Source: Aralia elata (taxonomy: Eukaryota; Streptophyta; Magnoliopsida; Apiales; Araliaceae). From it: 64,000 bases of DNA. Shown here piece after piece: positions 34,640 through 45,983 of this stretch. Both the position numbers and the translations under genes were made by a program. The notes under the pieces were generated by a model. The model was not told the DNA's origin. It was given only the letters and a program-made list of their open reading frames with translations, and ran no database searches. The stretch covers positions 42,427,222 through 42,491,221 of the forward strand of contig CM068383.1 of NCBI GenBank assembly GCA_034770075.1, read 5' to 3'. Numbering within the stretch: the first letter of the stretch is position 1; each line of letters starts with the position of its first letter.

Positions 34640-35160
34640 TTGATAACACTGCCACATTTTCCTCATATGCCGGGGCATTCTGTACGATGATCTCAATCTG
34701 TGGACTGTCCCTACTCTTGATCACGTGGATTAAGGAAGCCAAAGTCGCCAATGCATCGGCAAAATCATTACGTCCCCGAGGAATATGGCGGAAGGCGATA
34801 TCTTCGAACTCTTGCATAAGCTGGGTGACACAACGATGGTATGGAAGTAACCGAAGCTCCTTAGTGTTGTATACCCCGATTGCTTGTCTGATTACCAATT
34901 CCGAATCCCCGAACACCGCTAGTCTTTTTACTCCCATGTCACGGGCCAATCGGAGTCCCAAGATACACCCCTCGTATTCAGCGGTGTTATTCGAATTGCT
35001 GAAACGAAGCTTGGTGGCCACGGGATATTGTTCTCCCGGTGATAGAGACTAGGACCGCTCCGGCTCCTGCCCCCTCGGCATTCATGGCACCATCAAAATA
35101 CAGCTTCCAGAATTGTCCCTCGTCATCACATTTTTCGCGCGATACCCAGAATATATCCTC
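34640..35160 (-). pseudogene. pol: Second, archaeal-type RNase H (aRNH) of the Tat element
   Basis: Motifs are LYFDGAMNAEGAGAGAVLVS (Asp), NNTAEYEGCILGLRLARDMG (Glu), LAVFGDSELVIRQ (Asp) and GRNDFADALATLAS (Asp), a full D-E-D-D set. This extra domain between the normal RNase H and integrase is a known hallmark of the Tat lineage. A frameshift near 35020 separates the first Asp from the rest. Confidence 0.87.
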
Positions 35161-36851
35161 GCCCGGAAGAGGGGTTTCTAACGGCTCCATCCCTCCCGTT
35201 GGGGCTTCTGCCAACTGATCTGCAATTCCCTGCCCTTTCATGGCCTTCTGGGTTACGTACACCATGTCAAACTGTTGTAAAATTAACTGCCATCTGGATA
35301 ATCGACAATTCAGCATGGGTCTTTCAAAAATATATTTCAAGGGATCCATTCTTGATATCAGGTACGTTGTATGCCCATGGAGGTAGTGCTGTAATCTCCC
35401 TGCCGCCCAGGCCAGAGCACAACAAGTCTTCTCGATGGGAGTGTAATTCTGCTCACATTGGCTAAATCTTTTGCTGAGGTAATAGATGGCCTGCTCTTTT
35501 TTTCCCCGCCTCATTTTTCTGTCCCAACATACATCCCATCGCGATGGCATTTACCGATATATACATAAACAGAGGGATCCCATCCTTCGGGGGTACCAGC
35601 ACTGGTGCTTCAGTCAACTGCTTTTTAATGGTCTGAAAAGCCTTCTGACATTGCTCATTCCACTCTTGGGAAACCCCTTTTCTTAACAGTTTGAAAATGG
35701 GCTCACATGTAGTCGTCAAGTGGGATATAAAACGGCTGATAAAGTTTATCCTTCCGAGGAATCCCCTTATCTCCTTCTCTGTGCGAGGTGCTGGCATATC
35801 CACAATGGCCTTAATCTTTGCTGGATCCAACTCAATGCCCCGATCACTAACCAGGAAACCCAAGAGCTTGCCCGACTGTACTCCGAAAGCGCACTTGGCT
35901 GGATTGAGTTTCAAATTATACTTTCTGAGCCGATCGAATAGCTTTTTGAGATGGGTTATATGATCAGATTCTACCTTCGATTTCACAATAATGTCATCCA
36001 CGTAGGACTTCTATCTCCTGGTGCATCATATCGTGGAACAAGGCCATCATGGCTCTCTGATAAGTAGCCCCTGCATTTGTGAGCCCGAAAGCCAGTCGTC
36101 TATAGCAGAAAGTGCCCCAGGGGGTGATGAATGCGGTCTTTTCCCGATCTTCCTCCGCCACCATTATCTGATGATATCCTGCGAAGCAATCCACAAAAGA
36201 GTACATTTCGTATTGGGCTGTGTTATCCACCAGGCTGTGTATGAAAGGCACCGGGAAGTTATCCTTGAGACTGGCCTTGTTTAGATCTCTGTAGTCTACG
36301 CATACCCTCACCTTTCCTCCAGGTTTAGCCACTGGGACCCCACATTGGATAGCCATTCCGGGTAAGTGGACACCATAATGATTCCCGCCCTGAACTGTTT
36401 GATGATCTCTTCCTTCACTTTTAAGCTCCACTCAGGTTTCAACTTCCTTAGTTTCTGCTTGACAGGCCTGAAAACCCTCCTTGATGGGTAAACCGGTGCA
36501 CCACAATGTCGGTGGAACAATCCGATCATATCCTCGTGCGACCAGGCAAAGACATCCTCATATTGGCTTAGTAACTCAATTATTTCTGCTTTTTGGCTGG
36601 GGTTAAGGTCTGTCCCTATCTTGAGTTCTTTTGGATGGTCAGGGGTTCCGATATCTATAGTGATGGTTTGGTCCAAATTGGGTTTGGGTTTATCCTCGAC
36701 CCATCCTTTGATCTCATCAGGTGCGTCGTCGTAATCTGTCTCGTCTTGTTCAATGCCCATTAAATCGAAATCCAGCTCAATGTCAAAATCATAATCATCA
36801 TTCAAATTTGAAAGACCATTTGTTAGGCAAGGATTACTCAAATTGGTACAC
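35161..36851 (-). pseudogene. pol: Tat reverse transcriptase and degenerate RNase H
   Basis: This begins at the exon after the candidate intron (CTNLSNPCLTNG). It holds the RT entry (EIIELLSQYEDVFAWSHEDM), then, after a shift near 36345, VRVCVDYRDLNKAS and GYHQIMVAEEDREKTAF. The catalytic YVDDIIVKSK is at 35993-36004 for the first four residues. One extra base just before YVDD moves the frame (the preceding frame ends IEVLRG). Connection and RNase H follow (ALAWAAGRLQHYLHGHTT, IADQLAEAP). The usual first catalytic Asp of this RNase H is not seen (MYISVNAIAMG), which fits the known decay of the original RNase H in elements with a second one. Another shift lies near the T7 run at 35497-35503. 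Confidence 0.85.
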
Positions 36852-37019
36852 CTGACATGAAACAAAATACTTGTCATATATAAATCATTTTTTCACGATG
36901 ATCGCATTTTCAAATAACAAGAAGAAACGACATAATGATGCAGAATTAAAACAACAACAAAAATAAACTTCTTCATTCCCCCATCATCTGGGGTCAATCA
37001 CCCTGACGTCGAGTTTTAC
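36852..37019 (-). other. Candidate intron between protease and RT (168 nt)
   Basis: On the minus strand the donor GTAAAAC starts at 37019 and the acceptor TTTCATGTCAG ends at 36852. Unspliced, the upstream frame stops at once (TAA at 37018-37016). Spliced, GG plus G restores a codon and the frame runs directly into RT (QG then CTNLSNP). An intron at this place is known from Ogre elements. Confidence 0.65.
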
Positions 37020-38200
37020 CCCTGTTTGGATATCACGGGTTTCTGGGTCCAATTGTCGATGGTCAGGTCAGCTGGAATGCGCTGGATAAAGGAGGGCCTC
37101 ACATCGGACACCTCCCCGATGATTACGGATACGTCGCCTGAATCCTTCTCCATATCCTCTCCAGGAATAATCATCAGCCCTGCCCAATCGATGACAGGTA
37201 CAACTTGCTGGGCTCCCGGTGGTATGATAATATTCGTCCCCTCCTTACTGCTTGTCGATTGTCCGGGGATGTAGCATTTGGTTTCAAACTCTTTTGCGAC
37301 CTCCTGCAGGAAACTTTCCCTCCGGGCCGGCTCACTATGTGTGGGGGTTAACTCTTCATTCCCTGCCCCAATCACAGGTCCGCTGATCCCCTGCTCATTG
37401 TCGGCCTTGGTCGCTGGACTGCCAACTAGTCGAATCGGAGTCGCACCCTGACGGTGTCCCCCGTACTGCGCCCACATGGTATCCCAATCCTGCTTTGCCT
37501 ATCTGCTGTGGTAGGTGGATGGGCTCGGTGATTCCCTGACTAATATGCCTTTTTCCCTAGTCCCTGTCCAGGTTGGAAGTTCATTTTAATCATTTCCCTT
37601 GCCACAAAGGTGAGTTCCGGAGAGACCCTTGGTTTCACAGCTGGAGCTCCCAGGCATCTATAATGGGGAGTGCTAATCTCTAGTGCTTGAAAGCTGGCAG
37701 GCGCCGCTGACTCATCCACATTGATTACTGGTAGGCCACTCCTGGGAGGAGAAGGGTCATCGCATTCGGCCGAGATTGTTACCAAGATTCCCATCGATGA
37801 TCAACTTGATTTGTTGGTGGAGCGTGGAAGGAACTGCCCCGGCCATGTGTATCCACGGCCTCCCTAACAGCAGGTTGTAGCTTGCCGTAATATCTAGGAC
37901 TTGGAAGGATATATTAAAAGTACAGGGCCCTATCTCCACTGGCAATTCTATCTCTCCGATGGTATCCCTCCGGGATCCGTCAAAAGCCCGAACCACCACA
38001 TGACTGGCCCCGCAGGCGCTTGGGACTGATGTTCATTTTCTTCAGCGTACTGAGAGGACATATATTCAATGCCGATCCCCCGTCGATCAGTACCCCATTC
38101 ATGACATATCCTGAGGAGATTACTGCAATGTGTAGCGGTTTTCGGTGCCCCCCCTTCCCTCTTCGGGAATGTCCTCATCTGTAAAGGATATTGCATCGGT
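37020..38200 (-). pseudogene. pol: Tat protease and linker with G-patch-like motif
   Basis: The aspartic protease reads VLIDGGSALNICPL with the Asp at 38084-38082. Its end is LLLGRPWIHMAGAVPSTLHQ (about 37830). The linker follows, with VAREMIKMNFQPGQGLGKKA (about 37550-37620), similar to a G-patch RNA-binding motif known in Tat/Ogre proteins. A Ser/Pro/Gly-rich segment to 37020 (37477-37016 is open in one frame) precedes the intron. At least two frame changes lie between 38200 and 37480. Confidence 0.7.
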
Positions 38201-39190
38201 TTCCAATAAGTGGCCTACCAGCTGGCCGAAATCCTCCTCACTGATCTCTTTGGGCACAAATGCCTCCTCCAGAACCTTCATCAGGGTTTTACAATGTTCA
38301 CTGGATGACAACACCAAGTCCATGACTGATGTTAGGGTTGATTCCTCATTTAAAATCTGGATCCCCCTCATTTCTGGGTGATCCATCCTTTTCAAAAACT
38401 CTATGGCCCTTTCCTCGGAAACCTCTTCATTTTTTCTCTTTTGGCTCTCAAGGACTCGCCCGGGAAGATATAAGGGGTTCCCCTTGGTCGTCACGGAAGC
38501 ACAACTGGCCGCTTCCTCTGGTATTCCCCCCCGTAATTCCAGGGTACAGTCTTCAGACTACTGATAGGGAGCTGGGACCTTGCAGCAAAAATGATGGGCC
38601 TCGGAGCTGTCAACTTGATAGGTCCCTCTATGTTATTCGTACTTACCCCTATCAACTTGATGGGCGTTACCCTCGCACTCCCATGGTCATGTATCACATT
38701 TATCATCTCCTCAACTTTCTGCACATAGTTCAACCTTGGCGGCTCCCCCGCCTCACTTGCCTCCGTCGCATTGACTCCCCCTCCATCATGTCTTGGCAGG
38801 GGATTTGCCTTAACATTCGGGGAATCCGGCTGTTCTACCACAATCTCTCCACTGTCAATCAGGTTTTGGATTCGATGCTTTAACGTCCAGCAATCCTGTG
38901 TATCATGGCCAGGGGAACTGGAGTGGTATGCACACCGCTTGCTCGGGTCAAAACCTTCTTACCGCTTTGGGTCACTCGGGGGTGCCAAACCAACAATCTT
39001 CTGTTGGGCAACTAATACCGCTAATACTCGTTCAAGCGGCTCCCCGAGCGGGGTGAATACTCCGGTTTTGCGATGCCTCATATCTTCTTCGCCCCTCTGC
39101 CCTTTGATCTGTGAAATTGGGCTGTCGGGATTGCCCTCCCCTCTGTACCTGTACCGGAAGATGGCTTTCTGCTTTTCTGGATGACCCTTG
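38201..39190 (-). pseudogene. gag: Tat gag C-terminus and pre-protease region
   Basis: After a shift near 39190 the gag frame continues as FTPLGEPLERVLAVLVAQQK. A Cys/His motif of the form C-His-GH-C (CAYHSSSPGHDTQDC) follows. ORFs at 38491-38841 and 38120-38494 hold LNYVQKVEEMINVIHDHGSA and ERAIEFLKRMDHPEMRGIQI, sequences typical of the segment before the Tat protease. It is broken into at least three frames. Confidence 0.75.
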
Positions 39191-40210
39191 TAGGATGAGG
39201 GAGACATCCTCTTCCTTCTTCTTTTGGACTCTCCGGGAAGTGCTGCCATAGTTTCCGTTCTGTATTTGCTCGGCAGCAGTTTCTAAAGCAGTAAGATCCC
39301 GGATTTTACCCGATTTCAAACCCATGTCTACCATCTCTCCATGTTTAATCATTTCAGCAAAGGGTCTTCCAATCCCCGAGATGACCCTCTCATAATACGG
39401 TGCCTCCTGGATGTCTACAAAGGTCATCACCATCTCTGATTCGTTCATTGGGGGGGTCACCTGTGCGGCCATGCCCCTCCACCGTTGCGCATATTCCCTG
39501 AAGGATTCCCTAGGCTGTTTCTTAACCTTTGTCATTTGGTACCTGTCAGGGGCCATCTGGGCCTGAAAGCTGTATTGGGTTAAGAAGGTATGGGCCAATT
39601 CCTCCCAGTTGTGGATTCGGGCGTTATCGAGGCGGGTATACCAGATTCTTGCCTCCCCTGTTAAGCTTTTCTGGAATAGTTGCATTCTTAACCCCTCGTC
39701 CTCGGCATAAGCCCCGAGTTCTCCAATGTATATTTTCAAGTGTGTATAGGGGTCTCCCTTTCCATCGTATTTTTCAAACTCGGGAACTTTGAACTTTTCT
39801 GGATATCTGGCTCCGGGGAAAACACATAAATCCGAGTAATTAACCCTGCCCAGGGAACCTATGCCCCTTAGAGATTGGATGGTCTCCTCCATGTGTTTCA
39901 TTTTTCTCCGAAGGTCGTCATTGTCCCCCTCTTCTGGGATAGTAATCACTGTCCTGCTAGGTATAGGAACGGCCCTTGTAATGACTGGCTCGTCCTTGAG
40001 TTGGGGTTGGTCATCCTTACCCAGGTTTACAACATTTTTAGGAGGATTCTGGTCACCCCCTGGTGGTGGAATATTATGTGGTCCTTGGCTTGGCGGATCC
40101 TGTCTGAGTAGGAACTGCTCTTTTAGCATTGTGGCCATTTCCATCATCTGTTTTTTGAAGTCATCAAACTCTTCCCGAGATATGGAACTATGATTAGGAA
40201 TATCAGCCAT
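39032..40210 (-). CDS. gag: Tat gag (matrix and capsid)
   Basis: This is a 392-codon open frame starting at ATG 40210. The N-terminal third is Gln/Pro-rich and probably disordered, with a short helix (DDLRRKMKHMEETIQSLRGI). The retrotransposon-gag core follows (VPEFEKYDGKGDPYTHLKIY, GEARIWYTRLDNARIHNWEE, ESFREYAQRWRGMAAQV). The last part is Arg/Gln-rich. The frame's final residues come after a probable shift near 39190; the true C-terminus is in the neighbouring feature. The start lies about 780 bases after the PBS. Confidence 0.88.
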   Translation of the reverse strand: MADIPNHSSISREEFDDFKKQMMEMATMLKEQFLLRQDPPSQGPHNIPPPGGDQNPPKNVVNLGKDDQPQLKDEPVITRAVPIPSRTVITIPEEGDNDDLRRKMKHMEETIQSLRGIGSLGRVNYSDLCVFPGARYPEKFKVPEFEKYDGKGDPYTHLKIYIGELGAYAEDEGLRMQLFQKSLTGEARIWYTRLDNARIHNWEELAHTFLTQYSFQAQMAPDRYQMTKVKKQPRESFREYAQRWRGMAAQVTPPMNESEMVMTFVDIQEAPYYERVISGIGRPFAEMIKHGEMVDMGLKSGKIRDLTALETAAEQIQNGNYGSTSRRVQKKKEEDVSLILQGSSRKAESHLPVQVQRGGQSRQPNFTDQRAEGRRRYEASQNRSIHPARGAA

Positions 40211-40986
40211 TTCAGAGGTAGAGACCTGGGCTTTCTTAGACTGCGAACGGGTTTGAGGAGCAATCCTACAGAGACAACGGTTCGAAGTTTAGTCCCGGGG
40301 AAATGAAAACATGGATGCATGCTAAAACTGTAATTTTTTTTTGTGTGTTTTTGGGTTTTTTAATCTTTCCCTGCAAAAGAGAAAGTTAGTAGTCCTTTAG
40401 TGCCATAACCAATGCTAAACATGCTTTATTATGCTCCCCCCAACTATTCCCTGCAATTCACAGCGGTTAGTAATCTCTTTTGACATAGAAAAGGGATGTA
40501 TGAATATTGAATGAGATCATGACATTTAGACATATAAACGTAAAAAGGCATGAAGAGACTTTTCCTCTGCGTTGGGTTATTCTGAGGATGACCTATCCTA
40601 GGGTTACTCTCACGGGCTTTTCGGCATGAAGGTTCCCAAATCTTCGCAATCTACTCGTTTGAGCCCTTTCGATTGGAGCGGATTTGAGTGGTGCGTTTCC
40701 TGAGCCATCTCCGGGGAGCAGCCCCATCGAGTCCAGTAATAAGCAAACCGACAGGTTCGCCTCAGGAGGAGGTACTCTCTCAACATACATTCACATTCAT
40801 CGTCCTCACCGTATGCAAATGATTTCTTTAAAGTAAAGCCATTCCATTCAATCATTCATTCATTGGACAACAACACACATTCGCACAACAAAAGTAAAAA
40901 ATCAAAATATCGCACACACACACATTTATGAATTTTAAAGGATAGGACAGCATCAAGATTTGAACGCGGCTTAAGCCCTCTAATGT
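40211..40986 (-). other. Tat 5' leader, no gene
   Basis: This is the stretch between PBS and gag on the minus strand. Small ORFs (40593-40855, 40856-41044) lack recognisable motifs. It would carry packaging and dimerisation signals. I see no clear structure. Confidence 0.5.
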
Positions 40987-41003
40987 CCCCAGCAGAGTCG
41001 CCA
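40987..41003 (-). other. Primer-binding site, tRNA-Arg type
   Basis: The minus strand reads TGGCGACTCTGCTGGGG, two bases after the 5' LTR. It matches the complement of a plant tRNA-Arg 3' end (TGGCGACTCCACTGGGG, from memory) with two mismatches. Use of tRNA-Arg is known for Ogre-type Tat elements. Confidence 0.75.
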
Positions 41004-41005
41004 GC

Positions 41006-43073
41006 TGTCGACGCCGGGTTTTTCTCTTTCTCTGTCTTTTCCAATTTTAGCCTTTTGGTTTAGATGATTTTTGGAAAAGGTCGGCATTGAGGTCGACGGG
41101 GTTTTGAAAGATCGTTTTTATGATGAGCCAATTAACCAGAGTCGCCAGTTGGTATATTTGAAATGGATGTACCAACTCATCCGAGTTTTCGCTCTTTTGT
41201 AAATCGCTGGCTCATATGTGACTCCGAATTAATTTGGTCTGCGAATTGAGATTCATAGAGTTCGGGGCTTGCTTAAGTGAGGGGAAGGTGCTAGGCACCC
41301 CTCGACTTCCGTGAAACACGGTTACCGCAATCTTGATGCTTCTCCTATCCTTTAATTCATGAAATGTGTGTGTGTGTGTGCGTGCGTGTGTGTGTATGTG
41401 TGCTTATGTGAATGTTGTGGTGAGTTTGTATGAAAGAATCATTTGGATTTTAGGGAAAATCGTGTTTTACTTTGAGAATGCTTCGGAATGTCTTTTCGGC
41501 ATACACGAGAAAGCTTTATGAGAAAAGGTTTGATTTTAATTATCAAAACTATGAGATTTTCGTTACGTGTCGTTTTAACAAAACAAGAGTTTTAAACCTT
41601 CGTCAAAATAGGAATCGAGATCTATACGTTGCTTTCATAAAATGATGGGCAATTTCTAGGATCTCTTTCACCCTATGCACAAAGATTTAATAAAACGTCA
41701 ATTATTTATAAAATCATTTCGTGTGTTGTTTTTGGAAAACGATTTTTTCTTTAGCTTTCTCGTTAGATAGGAATCGACATTCATTAACATTTCTCAAATT
41801 TTAACCTCGTGATTTTAATGTCCTACTTTGATTGATTTTATGAAAGTCTTCATGGTTTTAGCTTTGAAATCAAATTTTTCGGTGTCACAAATCAAATGAA
41901 GCAATAAAAAGCGCGGGGTTATTCATGGGCATGTAAGCCATCAAAATAAACCCCAAACGCATACAATCCCATCTTTTCACTATGACGGGGCCTTAAATCC
42001 GATTCTCGCCTTAGCGTCGTTTTAAGGCCCGACGGTTTACATGTTCACAACGAAGGATTACATTATTCCTAAATACATACGTCAAAATTTGTCCGTCATC
42101 GGATTCGGACCACGGGGTCGCTTCCCTAGGCTCACAACCACGATTACTACGTACTCACAAATCAAACATTACAATAAATAACCAACACGGAAATTCTAAC
42201 AATATCACGACATCCTAAATAGCAAATTGAAGGAACCACAACCAATACATCTCTTATACACAAGCAAGAAATCAAAACGTGAATATCATCGGGTTATTAC
42301 GAAGAATTTTGTTCCAATGGAACCCTCGCAAATAATCCCTAATTCATTATTTCACAATAAATTACATGAAGACTACATTAATTTTAGCCAAATGATATGA
42401 TAAATTGCTAGAATAAAGGGAAATTTCACCTTGCAATTGATACCAAAATGGAAGTAGACTTGTGTATTGGAATAGAAGAAATATGTGTGTTACAATCAAA
42501 TCAAAGAGTAAAAACCCTCTCTTTTGATCTTCCTTTCTCTCCTATTTGTTGCAAAATTTATGGTGTTTTTCCTCTCTATTCCCGATTTTCTGCTGCTGCT
42601 CTTGCTGAATTTCTTCTTCCTCTTTCAAAAACTGCTGAACCTCCTGTATGCTGCCGAAGCTGGCTTAAATAGGCTGGCCAGCTGGCACGCCTCCCATCGC
42701 ACTCAGCTGCTGAGTGCTGATTTCCCGGTTTTCGTGCTGGCGCACCCACTTGGCCGCAGATCTATCCGCGGCTGGCGGGCTTGACTTTCTCGATTTTCGT
42801 GCCACGCCTCGATTTTCGTACCGCAACGTCGGTTTTCGCTGACAGGCTCGTATTCCGCAGTCCGGGAACTTCCGGGAGACGTGCCACCTCATTCGGAAAT
42901 GCCTGCCTCGGACGATCATGCTGTCACGTCGACTTGGGCTGCCCAAATCATTGCGGCGGTGCCGGGCGCTTGCCCCTTGTGCCCGCTCCTTTGCTCCTGC
43001 AAGCTGGTTCAATTGACGATTTCGCCCTCCTGTCAAGGTTAGTAGAAGGAAACGCAAAATTTGGGTGTCTACA
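41006..43073 (-). mobile_element. 5' LTR of the Tat element (2068 bp)
   Basis: It has the same ends as 24897-27023 and is nearly identical in sequence, lacking the 54-base palindromic block. A PBS lies on its left side. Together with the ACTGT duplication this defines a complete Tat element of about 18.2 kb on the minus strand. Confidence 0.95.
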
Positions 43074-43078
43074 ACTGT
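43074..43078. repeat. Tat target-site duplication, right (ACTGT)
   Basis: This is identical to 24892-24896. Confidence 0.93.
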
Positions 43079-43898
43079 GAAACCGAAAAGCCAGGTTTTT
43101 TCCTATTTCATGCTTATACACGAATTTAAACACTGTAACATCAGATACAAATGCTATATAACAGATTATAAACACTTAGCAACATATATAGTCATCATAT
43201 CATCAAGTCTTAGCAATTGTATTCATCCAAATTTATCACAGAGAAGTAATTTGAAAAAAAATATGAATTAAAACTTAAAGCTAGATTATTACCTCTTTAA
43301 CTCTTCCTAGACTATGATTGTAAAAACTTGGCAATCTTCCTTCTTCCTCCTTCTCAAATTCATAGAGAACTCTTCTCACTCTCTTTTCTCTTTTCTCTCA
43401 ACAAAACTCTGTTTTTGTTTTTAGGCTTAGCAAACATAACGTAAAAAAACTGATCCAATACTCAATACACATTAAGTCTTAGCTGTTATAAAATTTAAAA
43501 AGTCTCAAGGCCCTGTTTGGCTTGAACCTCAAATAACCTATTTTCTCTTTATTTTAATAGTTATTTTATAATATAGTTTAATTGTCACCTTCAACTTAAT
43601 TAAAAACAAATTCAATTAAACCTTACTAATTAAATTATAACTTCAATTTGGCCAACTATAAATTAATTCAATAAATCATTTTATTCAAATAAATCATTAA
43701 TCATCTAATTTAACTATTAAATTAAATTAGAATAAATACCAAATCACCACACAAATAACAATTAACATAATTATACTAAAATAAATTACTCCACAATAAT
43801 TCCATCAATTATTTATTTTATTCAATAAATAAATCAACTAAAATATTTATTTAACTCAATAAATATTTTATTTATTCACAAAAATCACATTCGTTACA
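43079..43898 (-). mobile_element. Minus-strand Tekay 3' LTR, piece 3 of 3
   Basis: This continues 24093-24896 beyond the Tat element. It ends on the + strand as ...CGTTACA at 43898, i.e. the LTR starts TGTAACG on the minus strand, as in the + strand Tekay. It contains no coding sequence. The three pieces add to about 2.77 kb. Confidence 0.75.
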
Positions 43899-43996
43899 TC
43901 ATTCCCTCCTTAAAAGGATTCTGTCCCCAGAATCACAACGCAATTAACCCATCTATCACATCCTTCCCTCCTTAAAAGATTTTGTCCCCAGAATCG
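43899..43996 (-). promoter_or_regulatory. Tekay polypurine tract and hairpin, partly duplicated
   Basis: On the minus strand the tract TAAGGAGGGAATGA (43912-43899) abuts the LTR. Upstream lies a perfect 7 bp stem, GATTCTG / loop GGGA / CAGAATC (43934-43917). A second, slightly diverged copy of both hairpin and tract lies at about 43964-43996. Confidence 0.7.
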
Positions 43997-44007
43997 CTAT
44001 ATATACA

Positions 44008-45462
44008 CTAAACAAATAACTCAGGGTAATTCTTCATCATTTTGTCTTTGAGTTCCCACGTAGCTTCCTCAGCACTATGGTTCCTCCATATCAACTTTAC
44101 AGATGGTATAACTTTATTCCGGAGAACTTGCACTTTCCTATCCACTATCTGAATTGGAACCTCTTCATAGGATAGATCTTTCTCAAACTGTAAGGGTTCG
44201 TATTCTATAACATGTTTATAATCAGCTTTGTACAGTCGCAATACCGAAACATGGAAGACATTGTGAATATGTTCTAACTTTGGAGGTAAAGCTACCTCGT
44301 AGGCTACCTCCCCTATCCGCTTCAGCACCTTAAAAGGTCCAATGAACCTTGGACTCAATTTGCCCTTTTTACCGAATCTTATTTTTCCCTTCTAGGGAGA
44401 CACTTTTAAGAAAACGAAACTGTCGACTTCAAATTCACGATTTTGACGATGCTGATCCGCATATTTCTTCTACCTGTCTTAAGCTGCCGATAATCTAGCT
44501 CTTATTATTTTGACGATTTCTGCCGTCTGCTGCACCAACTCGGGGAAGACGACGCTCACCGACCTCATCCCAGCATAATGGAGTTCTACACTTTCTTCCG
44601 TATAACGCTTCGTAGGGCGGCATGCCAATACTCACGTGATAGCTGTTATTGTAAGCAAACTCTACCAATGGTAAATGGTCATCCCAGTTTCTTTTGAAGT
44701 CCATGACACAAGCTCGCAACATATCTTCCAAGGTCTGGATTATTCTCTCACTTTGTCCATCGGTTTGTGGATGGTTTGCAGTACTCATTCTCAACTGTGT
44801 GCCCATACGCTCCTGTAAACTCTTCCAAAAGTTTGATGTGAAACGGGGATCTCGATCAGACACAATTGACAATGGAACACCGTGCCGTGAAACAATCTCC
44901 TTAACGTACAACTTTGCCAACTGATCCAATTTAAATTTGATTTTAATCGGCAAGAAGTGAGCTGACTTCGTCAGTCGATCCACTATTACCCAAATTGCGT
45001 CATAACCCTTCTGAGTAGCTGAAAGACCTACCACAAAATCCATCGTGATATGCTCCCATTTCCATTATGATATTACCAATGGTTGCAACAAACCACTGGG
45101 TGTTTGATGCTTTGCTTTAACTTTCTAACAATTTAAACACTTCGCAACACATTCAGCAACTTCGCGTTTTATATTCGGCCACCAAAAATGCTGACGAAGG
45201 TCTTGGTACATTTTAGTGCTTCCCAGGTGAATCGAATATTTTGAATTGTGAGCCTCGTGCAAAATCTCCTCCCTAACTTCCGGTATTGGTTGTACCCAGA
45301 TTCTACCTTCAAATCTCAGCAACCCTTCAGTATCAACTTTGAATTTAATATTCTCTCCTTTAGACATTCTTGTCCTTATCTTCTTACACTCCTCATCCTG
45401 GAGTTGTGCTTTCTTCACTTTGTCTAGCAAAGTTGGACGAGTTTCCATCTGGAACAGTTTTC
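44008..45462 (-). pseudogene. pol: Tekay integrase and chromodomain, truncated element
   Basis: From right to left: HHCC domain ([19 protein letters not shown], with CLNC followed by a stop), catalytic core ([40 protein letters not shown], so D, D and E are all present) and, after a shift near 44500 and a second break, the GPF module ([20 protein letters not shown]) and a chromodomain ending ELFV at 44008. It is close to the Tekay copy at 19441-20753 but more complete in the core. The element is cut at about 45462-45470, where Athila gag begins; RT and gag of this Tekay are missing. Confidence 0.85.
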
Positions 45463-45469
45463 CCTCCGA

Positions 45470-45983
45470 TTCTCAACTTGGCAGTTTTGGCAGGTGGGAA
45501 GAACTTTGCTAAGAATTTCTGGGCCAAATCTTGCCAAGTAGTAATGGATCCCGGTGGTAGCGAATGTAGCCAACTTTTTGCTTTGTCCCTCAATGTGAAT
45601 GGGAATAACCGCAATCTCACCGCATCTTCCGAGATCCCGCTGAATTTGAAGGTATCACATATCTCCAAGAAATTTATCAAGTGCTCATTTGGGTCATCAA
45701 CCACCATCCCTCCGAATTGGACAGAATTTTGGATCATATGGATTGTCCCTGGTTTGATTTCAAAGGAATTGGCTGTTATGGTTGGCCTTGAGATACTTGA
45801 TTGCAAATCATTGATTCTTGGCGTAGCATAATCTCTTAAGGCTTTTTGTGCTTCTCCCGCCATTGGTTGAGGTTGTTCTAGATCCTCCAGAGTATTTTCA
45901 GCACACTTCCTTGATTGTTGAATCCTTTTCTCAATGTTATCCACAAAAGGCAATAGGTCAGGATTCTTTGACTGAGTATGCAT
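45470..45983 (-). pseudogene. gag: Athila gag N-terminus, truncated
   Basis: The ATG at 45983 starts MHTQSKNPDLLPFVDNIEKR, followed by HLINFLEICDTFKFSGISED, LFPFTLRDKAKSWLHSLPPG and the conserved FLAKFFPPAKTAKLR. It is then cut at about 45470 by Tekay sequence; the reading frame runs on for some 20 residues of nonsense. The same region exists at 55650-56204. No frame break is visible within the piece. Confidence 0.85.
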
